NCBI GenBank assembly: GCA_963825625.1
Contig: CAWGUF010000004.1
Coordinates: 1-64,000 of the forward strand
Direction of reading: 5' to 3'
Origin: CAMDPA01 sp963825625
Lineage (GTDB): Bacteria; Pseudomonadota; Alphaproteobacteria; Rhizobiales; Hyphomicrobiaceae
Length of the DNA: 64,000 nucleotides
This document shows positions 17,032 to 25,822 of this stretch, piece after piece. The notes beneath the pieces are model-generated. The model did not search any database and had not been told where the DNA came from. It saw only the letters and a program-made list of their open reading frames with translations. Numbering within the stretch: position 1 is the first letter of the stretch; the number at the start of each line of letters is the position of its first letter. The position numbers and the translations under genes were made by a program.

Positions 17032-17883
17032 ATGCAGGATGGCACCACCAGCGGCTCCAGATCGGCGGACGGCAGAGCTGCCGACGCGGATGCGCCGCTG
17101 GTGGCGATCTCCCGGCCGGAGACGGGCGTGGCTGTTGCGGTTCTCAATCGGCCCGCGACGCGGAATTCGCTTTCGATTGCGATGCTCAACGCATTGCACG
17201 ATGCGATCGGCGATCTGGGTGGAGAGGCAGGGATCCACGCGATTGTCATCGCGGCTGAAGGCCCTGCATTCTCGGCCGGCCACGACCTGAAAGAGCTCAG
17301 GGTCCATCGTGGCGATGACGACGGCGGGCGAGCGTTCTTCGAACAAACGATGGCTGCTTGCTCCCGACTCATGCTGGCGATCATGGCATGCCCGAAGCCG
17401 GTGATCGCTGCGGTGGAGGGTATTGCGACAGCAGCCGGCTGCCAGCTGGTTGCCACTTGCGATCTTGCTGTGGCGGCGGGACGTGCGAGATTCTGCACGC
17501 CGGGCGTGAATATCGGGCTGTTCTGCTCGACGCCGATGGTGGCGCTGTCACGCAACATCCCGCGCAAGCACGCGATGTCGATGCTGCTTTCAGGCGATAT
17601 GATCGATGCTCAGACAGCAGCGGCGTGGGGGCTCGTCAACTCAGTCGTTCCGGACGGGAAGGCGCTCGAAAAGGCACTCGAGCTGGCGCGCGGCATCGCT
17701 GCCAAATCCCCTTTGACCGTGGCAACCGGAAAGCGCGCGTTCTACGAACAGCTCGATTTGCCGGTTGGTGCCGCCTACGAGCACGCGTCCCGTGTCATGG
17801 TCGAGAACCTGATGGCCCGCGACGCGGAAGAGGGCATCGGCGCATTTCTCGACAAACGCGCACCGGAATGGAAAGGATGCTGA
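17032..17883 (+). CDS. Enoyl-CoA hydratase/isomerase family protein (ECHDC3-like)
   Basis: A 283-residue crotonase-fold protein. The substrate and oxyanion segments are visible as LNRPATRNSLS, AAEGPAFSAGHDLKE and AAVEGIATAAGCQLVATCDLAVA. After that comes FCTPGVNIGLFCSTPMVALSR, where classical hydratases carry a catalytic Glu. That position is not obviously conserved here, as in ECHDC3-like members, so true hydratase activity is uncertain. The next gene (a VOC protein) starts about 30 bp after the stop, suggesting a small operon. Confidence 0.85.
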   Translation: MQDGTTSGSRSADGRAADADAPLVAISRPETGVAVAVLNRPATRNSLSIAMLNALHDAIGDLGGEAGIHAIVIAAEGPAFSAGHDLKELRVHRGDDDGGRAFFEQTMAACSRLMLAIMACPKPVIAAVEGIATAAGCQLVATCDLAVAAGRARFCTPGVNIGLFCSTPMVALSRNIPRKHAMSMLLSGDMIDAQTAAAWGLVNSVVPDGKALEKALELARGIAAKSPLTVATGKRAFYEQLDLPVGAAYEHASRVMVENLMARDAEEGIGAFLDKRAPEWKGC

Positions 17884-17914
17884 TATAGCGGCTTCCTCGC
17901 CAATTCCGCAGCAT

Positions 17915-18334
17915 TTGTCTCTCGTCACGCTTGGGGTTGCAGACGTGCCAAGGGCGCGCGCGTTCTATGAACGCCTCGGCCTCAAGGCTGCCCGGTTTGA
18001 CAGCGCGGACGTTGCTTTCTTCGACATGAATGGAACCCTCCTCGGCCTCTACGGGCGCGAGGCATTGGCCGATGATGCCGCACTGCCGCCGGCCGGCAGC
18101 GGGTTTCGGGCCGCATCCTGTGCGTTCAACGTCGAAAGCGAAGCGGCCGTCGACCGGGCGCTCAACCATGCGCAGGCGTGTGGCGCCACCATCGTGCAGC
18201 CGGCAAGACGCGTCTTCTGGGGCGGCTATAGCGGCTACTTCACGGACCCGGACGGGCACTTGTGGGAGGTCGCGTACAATCCACTCTGGCCGCTCGATGC
18301 GAATGGCCGCCCGCAGCTGCCGCCTGCCGAGTGA
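17915..18334 (+). CDS. VOC (glyoxalase/bleomycin-resistance) family protein
   Basis: A vicinal-oxygen-chelate protein of about 139 residues: SLVTLGVADVPRARAFYERLGL at the N-terminus and GGYSGYFTDPDGHLWEVAYN near the end, with the Glu of LWEV as a likely metal ligand. The start is uncertain. The frame has only TTG at 17915, and homology suggests a few more residues upstream (IPQH precedes it in frame). It is probably co-transcribed with the hydratase gene. Substrate unknown. Confidence 0.8.
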   Translation: MSLVTLGVADVPRARAFYERLGLKAARFDSADVAFFDMNGTLLGLYGREALADDAALPPAGSGFRAASCAFNVESEAAVDRALNHAQACGATIVQPARRVFWGGYSGYFTDPDGHLWEVAYNPLWPLDANGRPQLPPAE

Positions 18335-18357
18335 CCGACTGGTGTCGGCAACCCGCC

Positions 18358-20439
18358 TCAGCCGCCGGCGGGCCGCCAGCCGATCTTGTCAGCCAGGAAC
18401 GCCAGCCCGAGTGCGGTGAACGTGGCTCGCTCCTTGTTGTCCTTGCCGTAGCCGTGACCGCCGGCCGCCGGCTCGTAGAAGTGCGCGTCATAGCCCATCG
18501 CCTGCAGCTTGGCCGCCATCTTTCGGGCATGTCCGGGGTGAACACGGTCGTCGCGGCGGGTGGTCGCGATCAGTATCGGCGGATATGCCTTGTCCGGCTC
18601 TGCGGTGTGGTAGGCCGAGTACGTCGACAGGTAGGCCCAGTCGTCGGGGCTGTCGGGGTCGCCGTATTCGGCGATCCAGCTGGCGCCAGCGAGGAGCTTG
18701 GTATAACGGCGCATATCGATCAGGGGGATCGTGCAGAACAGCGCGCCGAAGCGCTCGGGATAGCGCACCAGCATATTGGTGATGAGAATACCGCCGTTGG
18801 AGCCGCCCTCGGCGGCGATCCGGCCGGGCCGTGTCACGCCGCGGCGCACGAGATCAGCGGCTACCGCGGCGAAGTCGTCATGGGACAACCGCTTGCCGGC
18901 GCGCCGGCCGGCCTCATGCCAGGTGGAACCGAATTCGCCACCGCCCCGGATGTTGGCGGACACAACAGTTCCGCCGCGCTCCAGCCACAACTTGCCAACG
19001 CCGGCGCGATAATAGGGTTTGGTGGTGACGCGAAAGCCGCCGTAGCCGGACAGATGCACCGGCGCCTCGCCGGTTTCACCTGTCGGTCCAGGTTTCGGTC
19101 CGATCTGCACGTAAGGGATGCGTTCCCCATCGATGCTGACCGCCTCGTGGCGCGAGACCTCGAGACCGGAGGCATCGAAAGCGAGCGGCGCCTGCTTCAG
19201 CACGGCCGGCGGCCGGCCGGGCTCGATCAGCGAGAGTGTCGACGGGGTAATCGGATCCTGCACATTGGAAAGCAGCTCGCCGGTGCTGGCATGCTGCTCG
19301 GCATCAAGGCGCCAGACATCCACAACACCAATTGCAGGCAGCCCCTCGATGCGCTCGCCTACCCATTCGGGAGTCCCCGGCTTCAGCAATTCATGGCGCG
19401 GCGCCAGATCATCGAGCCAGGCGACAAGCAAACGGCCGCCGACCCAGCCAAAAGATTCCAAAGCGCGGCGCGGCCCCGGCTCGAACAGTAGCGAGAAATC
19501 CCGATCGCCGGACATGAAGCGAGACAGACTGATGCCGAGCAGGGCATCGGGCGGATAGTTGCGCCCGCCGAGCTGCCAAGCGCTGCGCCGCCTCACGGCC
19601 AGCCAGTCGCCGTCGATGTCGATGGAAATATCGGTCGGCAAATCGAGAGTCGTCGCGGCGCCGTCGGCTCGGGCCAAGCATATGCGCATATCGAAGAATG
19701 CCGGGCGCTCGATGAACCAGATGCGAGGGGCTGGTGTCGATCGATCGACGTCGACGCCGACGGACATCGCCTCAGGCGTGGTCTCGAACACGACCGGCGC
19801 GTCGGCGAAATTCTCGCCACGACGCCACCGGCGCACGGTGCGTGCGTAGCCGGAGCTTGTTGCCATGCCACGCCCAAGTGCGCTCGCAACCAACAGCGTA
19901 TCGCGATCGAACCAAACCGCTCCGCCCTTCGATTCCGGCAGCATGAAACCGTCCGCAACGAAGGTGCGCGTTGTGAGGTCGAACTCGCGCATCACCACGG
20001 CATCGCCGCCGCCGCGAGACAGCCGCAGAATAGCGCGGTCATGGCTATCGGGGCGTACGACCGCGCCCATCCAGACCCAGTCCTCGCCTTCCGCCGCGGC
20101 CAGGGCATCGATATCGAGAACCAGATCCCAGGCCGGCGTTTCGCTGCGGAAACTGTCCAACGTGGTGCGACGCCAGAGGCCGCGCGGATTAGCTGCATCC
20201 TTCCAGATGTTCCACAAAAAGCCGCCGCGGCGCACGACGTACGGTATATTGTCCGGGCGATCGAGTACCGCTGCGAGCGCAGTGGCGTCCGTCTCCACTT
20301 TGGCGCCGCCAAACCTGGCCACTGTCGCTGCATTCTGCGCTTCCACCCAGGCCAGGGCGCGCGTGCCCTCCACCTCCTCGAGCCAGAGATGCGGGTCATC
20401 GTCGGGGGCGGCAAGCGTTGGCGGAAAAGCGTGGGCCAT
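18358..20439 (-). CDS. Prolyl oligopeptidase family serine peptidase (S9)
   Basis: A 693-residue peptidase. The N-terminal half forms the beta-propeller lid (DPHLWLEEVEGTRALAWV at the start). The C-terminal hydrolase domain has the nucleophile Ser in EGGSNGGI, the Asp in TRRDDRVHPGHA and the His in AAGGHGYG. No signal peptide, so it is cytoplasmic. The ATG at 20439 has AAGGAG at good spacing. It converges on the VOC gene with 23 bp between stops. It cleaves short peptides after Pro or basic residues; the exact specificity is not visible. Confidence 0.92.
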   Translation of the reverse strand: MAHAFPPTLAAPDDDPHLWLEEVEGTRALAWVEAQNAATVARFGGAKVETDATALAAVLDRPDNIPYVVRRGGFLWNIWKDAANPRGLWRRTTLDSFRSETPAWDLVLDIDALAAAEGEDWVWMGAVVRPDSHDRAILRLSRGGGDAVVMREFDLTTRTFVADGFMLPESKGGAVWFDRDTLLVASALGRGMATSSGYARTVRRWRRGENFADAPVVFETTPEAMSVGVDVDRSTPAPRIWFIERPAFFDMRICLARADGAATTLDLPTDISIDIDGDWLAVRRRSAWQLGGRNYPPDALLGISLSRFMSGDRDFSLLFEPGPRRALESFGWVGGRLLVAWLDDLAPRHELLKPGTPEWVGERIEGLPAIGVVDVWRLDAEQHASTGELLSNVQDPITPSTLSLIEPGRPPAVLKQAPLAFDASGLEVSRHEAVSIDGERIPYVQIGPKPGPTGETGEAPVHLSGYGGFRVTTKPYYRAGVGKLWLERGGTVVSANIRGGGEFGSTWHEAGRRAGKRLSHDDFAAVAADLVRRGVTRPGRIAAEGGSNGGILITNMLVRYPERFGALFCTIPLIDMRRYTKLLAGASWIAEYGDPDSPDDWAYLSTYSAYHTAEPDKAYPPILIATTRRDDRVHPGHARKMAAKLQAMGYDAHFYEPAAGGHGYGKDNKERATFTALGLAFLADKIGWRPAGG

Positions 20440-20636
20440 CAGCGGCTCCTTATCCGGATCGACGGTCGGCGACATTGATGCGGGTTGCGTAGAAGACCAT
20501 TCCGCCCGCGCACTGTGCTATGCCTGCTGCTGCCATGCCAAGTCCGCATTGAGCGTCCACGGGGCTGCGTCCAAGGGGCTGCCGGGCCTTGCCCAGGCAT
20601 GCCGGCTGGCCTAAGCCTGCCTGCAGTACTCCCGGC

Positions 20637-21134
20637 ATGAGCACAGCGATGATCCAACACAGCCTCTCGGGCAATACGATGGCCAACATTCTAGGCGATG
20701 TGCGCAGCATCGCCGTGATCGGTGCCTCGGCCAACCCGGCCCGGCCAAGCTACGGCGTCATGGCCTACCTGCTGGCAAACGGATTTCGCGTCGTGCCCGT
20801 CAATCCAGGGCTTGCCGGCACCGAGATCCTCGGGCAACGCGTCGTCGCCAGCCTTGCCGAAGCGCCAGCACCGATCGACCTTGTCGACATATTCCGCAAT
20901 TCGGACGCCGCGCTCGGCATCACGCGCGAGGCCATCGCGCTCAAAGACAAGCTCGGCATCAAGGTCATCTGGATGCAACTGGGGGTCGTCAATCATGAAG
21001 CGGCGCTCGAAGCCGAGGCCGCCGGGCTGGCGGTCGTGATGAACCGCTGCACGAAGACGGAGCACCGCCGGCATGCAGGCGAAAGCGGCAAAGCCCGGGC
21101 TCCCGTTGACAACCAATCGAGCAAGGATCGCTAG
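20637..21134 (+). CDS. CoA-binding protein (YccU-like)
   Basis: A protein of about 165 residues with a Rossmann-type CoA-binding domain: VIGASANPARPSYGVM, VVPVNPGLAGTEILG, and IKVIWMQLGVVNHEAA before a CTKTEH end. The family binds CoA; the function is unknown. The start could be 20637 or 20649 (both ATG). It ends four bases before the aroE start, so the two are probably co-transcribed. Confidence 0.83.
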   Translation: MSTAMIQHSLSGNTMANILGDVRSIAVIGASANPARPSYGVMAYLLANGFRVVPVNPGLAGTEILGQRVVASLAEAPAPIDLVDIFRNSDAALGITREAIALKDKLGIKVIWMQLGVVNHEAALEAEAAGLAVVMNRCTKTEHRRHAGESGKARAPVDNQSSKDR

Positions 21135-21138
21135 CACA

Positions 21139-21981
21139 ATGTCTCATCCCGACCGCTTCCTGCTTGCCGGCGTCATGGGTTGGCCGGTGATGCACTCGCG
21201 CTCGCCGCTGTTGCACAATTTCTGGTTCGAGAAACACGGACTGGCCGGCCGCTACGTGCCGCTTGCCATCGAGCCTAGCAAGCTGGAGGCAGCGCTGCGG
21301 GCGCTGGCACCGCTGGGGTTCGCGGGCGTCAACCTGACGATCCCGCACAAGGAAGCGGCGCTGGCCATCGTGGACGAGGTGGCGCCGTCGGCTCGCAAGA
21401 TGGGTGCGATCAGTTGCGTCACGGTGCGATCCGACGGCTCGCTGATCGGCAGCAACAATGACGGCTATGGCTACATTCATGGCCTGCTGGAAGCCGTCCC
21501 AGACTGGCGCGCGGATGCCGGGCCGATCGCGGTGGTGGGAGCGGGCGGCGGCGCGCGCGCCGTAGCCATGAGTTTGGCGGAACGTGGTGCGAAAGAGATC
21601 CGCATCTTCAACCGGACGATGAAGCGCGCGGAAACGCTGGCGGCCGAGTTCGGCGGGCCGGTGCAGGCATACGCATGGGAGGATCGCAACAGCCTGCTGG
21701 ATGGGGTCAGCCTGCTCGTCAATACGACCAGCCAAGGCATGGTCGGCAATCCGCCGCTCGATATTTCGCTCGATGCGATGCCGACGAGCGCGGTGGTTTC
21801 CGATATCGTCTACATACCGGGCCAGACGCCGCTGCTTGCTGCCGCACACCAGCGCGGCAATCGAACGGTCAACGGCCTGGGCATGCTGCTGCATCAAGCG
21901 CGGCCAGCCTGGGACTCCTGGTTCGGAATTACACCTGATGTCACGCCGGAGCTGCGCGAGCTGGTCGAAGCAACACTGTGA
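21139..21981 (+). CDS. aroE: Shikimate dehydrogenase
   Basis: A 280-residue enzyme that reduces 3-dehydroshikimate to shikimate with NADPH in aromatic amino-acid synthesis. Shikimate-site features: GWPVMHSRSPLLHN, the catalytic Lys in NLTIPHKEAA, and the Asp in SNNDGYGYIHGL. The NADP site follows as VVGAGGGARAVA and FNRTMKRAE, and the C-terminal NGLGMLLHQA is typical. The ATG at 21139 is close behind the CoA-binding protein. Confidence 0.95.
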   Translation: MSHPDRFLLAGVMGWPVMHSRSPLLHNFWFEKHGLAGRYVPLAIEPSKLEAALRALAPLGFAGVNLTIPHKEAALAIVDEVAPSARKMGAISCVTVRSDGSLIGSNNDGYGYIHGLLEAVPDWRADAGPIAVVGAGGGARAVAMSLAERGAKEIRIFNRTMKRAETLAAEFGGPVQAYAWEDRNSLLDGVSLLVNTTSQGMVGNPPLDISLDAMPTSAVVSDIVYIPGQTPLLAAAHQRGNRTVNGLGMLLHQARPAWDSWFGITPDVTPELRELVEATL

Positions 21982-22156
21982 ACAGCGTTGTGGCTGCACC
22001 GGACCGATCGGGATTGCCAAGGATGAGGGCGTGTGCTGTACAGTTTGATGACAGAATAATACGGTGACACTCCTTATCGTCGTCCGACCACCCATTATCC
22101 TCGCTTTACGCGCTCTGCTGCTCCGGCCCCGTCACGTCGCACTGGAGACATGTGCC

Positions 22157-23281
22157 TTGCCCCATACCTTTCGTACTACCGCGGCCCTGCTGCTCATTGC
22201 ATTCGGGCTGATGATCGGGCCTGCTGCGGCGCAGCAGGGGCCGGCGCCGCAGGCAGCGGCCAATTCCCCGCCCACGGCATTGCGCGTCGTCACGCGCGTG
22301 CTGCCGCCGATGGTCATCGAGCGCAACGGCAAGTTCACGGGTTTCAGTATCGAGTTGTGGGACGAGATCGCGCGGCGGCTGAACATCACGACCACATACC
22401 ATGCGGCTCCCGACATCAGGGCTCTGCTCAACGACGTGCGTACGCAAAAAGGCGAGATCGGCGTTGCGGCAATCTCGATTACGTCAGCTCGGGAGGAGGA
22501 GTTCGAGTTTTCCCAGCCGATCCTGAACGCCGGCCTGCAGATCATGGTGTCGGACAAGGGTGGTGGCGCAGGCACAAATCCGCTTACCGACCTGATGCGG
22601 CTGTTATTCTCCTACACCACGCTGCTATGGCTGGGCCTCGCCGTCCTGCTCATCATGATCCCCGCGCACCTAGTGTACTTCCTCGAGCGCAGGCACCACC
22701 AAGGCATCATTCCGACAAACAATTATTTCCCGGGCATCTTCTATGCACTCTATTGGGCCGCCGGCACCCTGGCGACGCAGGCCGATCATGCGCCGCGGCA
22801 CTGGATAAGCCGTGTGATCGCGCTGTTGTGGATGTTCGTCGGCATCGTGTTCGTGGCGCTCTATACGGCGCAACTTACCGCCAACCTGACGGTGCAGCAG
22901 ATTGCGGGCGACATCAGCGGCCCGAAAGATCTGGCCGGCAAGACGATCGCCACGACGAGGGGCAGCACGGCCGCCAACGCCGTGCGCGACCTGGGCGCCA
23001 ACGTGCTCGAGGTCGCACGCATTGACGACGCCTACCGAGCACTCAACGACAAGCAGGCTGACGCCGTCGTGTTCGACAGCCCCGTGCTCCTCTATCACGC
23101 TGCAAACGATGGCAAAGGCCGCGTGCAGATGGTTGGCGCGCCATTCAAGAAAGAGGACTATGGGATCTTGTTCCCGAAGGGCCATCCGCTGCGAACCAGG
23201 ATCAATGTCACGCTGCTGGCGCTGCGCGAGGACGGCACCTACCAGCGCATCTACGACAAGTGGTTCGGGACCGGGAAGTAA
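22157..23281 (+). CDS. Ionotropic glutamate receptor-like ligand-gated channel
   Basis: A protein of about 374 residues laid out like prokaryotic GluR0-type receptors. Signal peptide; first ligand lobe (RVVTRVLPPMVIERNGKFTG, ligand Arg in SITSAREEEFEF); membrane helix M1 (LWLGLAVLLIMIPAHLVYF); pore segment (FYALYWAAGTLATQADHAP); helix M3 (WMFVGIVFVALYTAQLTANL); second lobe (Asp in VVFDSPVLLYH). M3 resembles the receptor signature SYTANLAAF. The pore lacks the TVGYG potassium filter of GluR0. TTG at 22157 follows GGAG; a GTG at 22064 would add a longer N-terminus. It could instead be a membrane-tethered binding protein that does not conduct. Confidence 0.82.
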   Translation: MPHTFRTTAALLLIAFGLMIGPAAAQQGPAPQAAANSPPTALRVVTRVLPPMVIERNGKFTGFSIELWDEIARRLNITTTYHAAPDIRALLNDVRTQKGEIGVAAISITSAREEEFEFSQPILNAGLQIMVSDKGGGAGTNPLTDLMRLLFSYTTLLWLGLAVLLIMIPAHLVYFLERRHHQGIIPTNNYFPGIFYALYWAAGTLATQADHAPRHWISRVIALLWMFVGIVFVALYTAQLTANLTVQQIAGDISGPKDLAGKTIATTRGSTAANAVRDLGANVLEVARIDDAYRALNDKQADAVVFDSPVLLYHAANDGKGRVQMVGAPFKKEDYGILFPKGHPLRTRINVTLLALREDGTYQRIYDKWFGTGK

Positions 23282-23492
23282 GGCTTCTCGGGGCGAAGCA
23301 GGGACGGCAGGCTGATCCGCGCATCGAAGCAGCGGTGTTTGCTGCCCGCGCCCGCCTGCGGGCGCCAAGCTGCCGAGAACGGGCGGGAGGGCCCCGCCTG
23401 TTGCCCGTAGCGGCGATTGACGCGGGGCAAAGCTGGAGCGCTGCGGAGCCACGCTGCTGCTGAGCTACGGGGTGCCTCGCAGGCTAAAACAG

Positions 23493-25505
23493 CTAAACCT
23501 CACCGCGGTCGACGCGCTGGGAAAACTCGGTCTGGCCACCGGCAGCCAGGATGCGGGCCTGCTCTACCCAATTCTCACGCTCAATGCGTCCCTTGAAATC
23601 AAGCTTGTCGCTGAACCGCTCGATGTCAGCGGCGGTCCAGTTTGCGACCTGCTCGTAGCGCGAGACGCCGAGTGAATTGAGCTTTTTCTCGATCAGAACG
23701 CCGACGCCGCGGATTCGCTTCAAGTCGTCTGCCGCACGCGCGGCGCCGAGGCCGGTCGGCTCAGAGCGAGCCGACGCATCATCGCCGGCATAGGCCTCGG
23801 AGCGGACGGAGCGCAGCCGTGACAGGTCTCCACGAGAAGCTGGTGGGGGGGCGGGTGTGGGAGCGGGGGCGGGCGCGGCGAACTCCACATGCGGCTGATC
23901 GGCTGGCGGGGCCTGTTGGGGCACGGGCGCTGTGGCCTCGCGCATGCGCCTGTCCATCGCCCTCGAATATGCGGTCTGACCGCCTCCCGCCAGAACACGC
24001 GCCTGCTCTATCCAGTTCTCACGCGAGATCCGGCCCTCGAACCCGAGAAGACGATCGAAGCGCGAGACGTCGTTCGGACTCCAATTGGCAATCTGGCCGT
24101 AGCTCGTGACGCCTTGGACATTCAACAGCCGCTCGACTTCCGCGTTGATGCCGGCTATCCGCTGCAAATTATCGCGAGAAACCCCGACAGTCCGCGTCGG
24201 GCCTGCCGGGATAGCAGGCGCAGGTGTGGGTTCGGGAGTGGGCGCTGCGACAGTAGCCGGCGTCGTCGTACTGGCGGCCGCGCCACCGCCAGCAACGGCT
24301 GCCGCAGCAGCTGCGGCGGCGGCAGCTGCAATCGCACCTGGCTGAGGAGGTATCACCGGAGCAGGTCTGTGCGCCTGCTCATCCGGCTTTGACTCAGCTT
24401 CCATTGCCGCCTGTGCGGCGCGCACGGCACCAGCGGCTGCGGCGGCGGCAGCGGCTGGCGGCTCGACGGCTCGAGCGGACATCGGCACCGGTAGCGGCAT
24501 CGGCATCGGCGTCGGCACTGGGACGGCGGGGGCCGGTGCTGGAACCGGATGCGTTGCAGATGAGGGTACGGGCTCGCTCCGCGCGGGCACCCTAATCGTT
24601 ACGCGCTCACCCTCATCGGGGGTCGGACGCGAAGACGCCTGCTCGCCCCTCGCCTTGCGCCGGGAGTAGTAGGTCTCACCGCCCTTGGCAAGAATCTGAG
24701 CCTGCTCGATCCAGTTCTCCTGCTCAATCCGCCCCGGCACGCCAAGAGAATGAGCGATGCGCGATACGTCGTCAGGTTTCCAATCCGCAATCTCAGAGAA
24801 GCTTCTCACGCCCAACTTGTTGAGCCGCCGTGCCATTTCTTCGTCGATGGCTCTGATCCGCGTGAGGTCATCGGGTTTCACGTCGGCGGACGGTTGCGGC
24901 GCAGCTGCTGGCCTCACCGGTATGGGTGCTGGTGCAGGAGCTGGCTCGGGCGCGGGACGTGGCTCGAGACGCACCGGGGCGGCGCTGCGCTCCGGCTGAG
25001 GTGCAGCAGGTGTGACCAAGGTCGCGCCGGCTCCTGCGGCGGCGGCTGCCGCAGCAGCCGCTGCTATTGATGGCGTGCTGGGGGCTACTGCAGGAGCAGG
25101 CGCTGGCGCGGCAGGCCCCCTGTCTGGCACTCTGGTTTCCGGCAGTCTGGCTTCTGGCGCTCTGGCTACCGCGGTATCCGCCGGCGCTGCCGGAGCGGTT
25201 GGCTGCGCAGGCTTGATGAGGACCTCAGCGGTAGGCTGCGGCCGGGGCGCCGGAGCCGCCGAGCCAGTACCAATGCCAGACAAGGCTTCCTCGAAGCGCC
25301 GCGTCGCCTCCGGCGAAGGTACCGTAGCGTCGGCACGCGCGGAACGAATGGCAGCAGGCGCCGTTTCCAACACGGTTCCTGAGCGCTGCGTTGCCTGAAC
25401 GACCGCGGGTGCAAAGAAAGTCCGCCGTACAAGGCAACCGACAAAGGCCCCTAGAAAATATGCGCCAAGCAGCAGCAGCGCCGACTGCAACACCAGAGCA
25501 AGCAT
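23493..25505 (-). CDS. Membrane-anchored protein with three H3TH (COG3743-type) domains
   Basis: 670 residues. One N-terminal membrane segment (LVLQSALLLLGAYFLGAFVG) is followed by long Ala/Pro-rich linkers. Three copies of one ~75-residue domain lie near 207-285, 440-515 and 591-670. Each copy has the pattern DDLxRIxxI, LNxLGVxxYxQIANW, GRIxRENWxEQAxxLAxGG. This helix-hairpin-type domain also occurs as C-terminal extensions of other Rhizobiales proteins, such as NuoE and L21 variants. COG3743 calls it FEN1-like H3TH, but there are no nuclease residues here, so protein or nucleic-acid binding is more likely. It is downstream of the small membrane peptide and BON/OmpA genes on the same strand. 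Whether the domains face the cytoplasm is inference. Confidence 0.85.
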   Translation of the reverse strand: MLALVLQSALLLLGAYFLGAFVGCLVRRTFFAPAVVQATQRSGTVLETAPAAIRSARADATVPSPEATRRFEEALSGIGTGSAAPAPRPQPTAEVLIKPAQPTAPAAPADTAVARAPEARLPETRVPDRGPAAPAPAPAVAPSTPSIAAAAAAAAAAGAGATLVTPAAPQPERSAAPVRLEPRPAPEPAPAPAPIPVRPAAAPQPSADVKPDDLTRIRAIDEEMARRLNKLGVRSFSEIADWKPDDVSRIAHSLGVPGRIEQENWIEQAQILAKGGETYYSRRKARGEQASSRPTPDEGERVTIRVPARSEPVPSSATHPVPAPAPAVPVPTPMPMPLPVPMSARAVEPPAAAAAAAAGAVRAAQAAMEAESKPDEQAHRPAPVIPPQPGAIAAAAAAAAAAAVAGGGAAASTTTPATVAAPTPEPTPAPAIPAGPTRTVGVSRDNLQRIAGINAEVERLLNVQGVTSYGQIANWSPNDVSRFDRLLGFEGRISRENWIEQARVLAGGGQTAYSRAMDRRMREATAPVPQQAPPADQPHVEFAAPAPAPTPAPPPASRGDLSRLRSVRSEAYAGDDASARSEPTGLGAARAADDLKRIRGVGVLIEKKLNSLGVSRYEQVANWTAADIERFSDKLDFKGRIERENWVEQARILAAGGQTEFSQRVDRGEV

Positions 25506-25660
25506 CCGAACTCCCCCTACGCCGTTACCGCTTCATGCGCCTTGAACCTGTCCAAGTACCGGCCAAAGCGACTGCAAGTGCACCTGGCGATCGCGTGCGG
25601 CGCGATAGCCTCGCAGGCGCCTGTCCATTGCCAAGCTACACAGCCCAATCCGCCCGGCCG

Positions 25661-25759
25661 TCAATCTTCCGTTCGTCCGCATGAATACCATCCCACGCAG
25701 GCTCCGATAAAGAATGCAAACAGCACGTACCAGCCGAGCTTTACGAGGAGGTAATCCAT
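25661..25759 (-). CDS. 32-residue single-pass membrane peptide
   Basis: A short ORF: ATG at 25759, TGA at 25661. It encodes MDYLLVKLGWYVLFAFF, IGACVGWYSC and GRTED. AGGA lies eight bases before the ATG. It has one membrane segment, with AFFIGACVGW resembling AYFLGAFVGC of the protein encoded just downstream, so the two may share a membrane-targeting motif. It sits between the BON/OmpA gene and the H3TH gene, all on the minus strand. Conservation in relatives would settle whether it is real. Confidence 0.55.
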   Translation of the reverse strand: MDYLLVKLGWYVLFAFFIGACVGWYSCGRTED

Positions 25760-25822
25760 GACGCGATCCTGCTTCTTGAGGCTATTGCGGGACGAAATGC
25801 CCGCATTTTATGGGTCTTTCGA

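Noticed and set aside
18262..19491. A 409-residue ORF opposite the S9 peptidase
   Set aside because: Shadow frame of a high-GC gene with clear catalytic motifs on the other strand.
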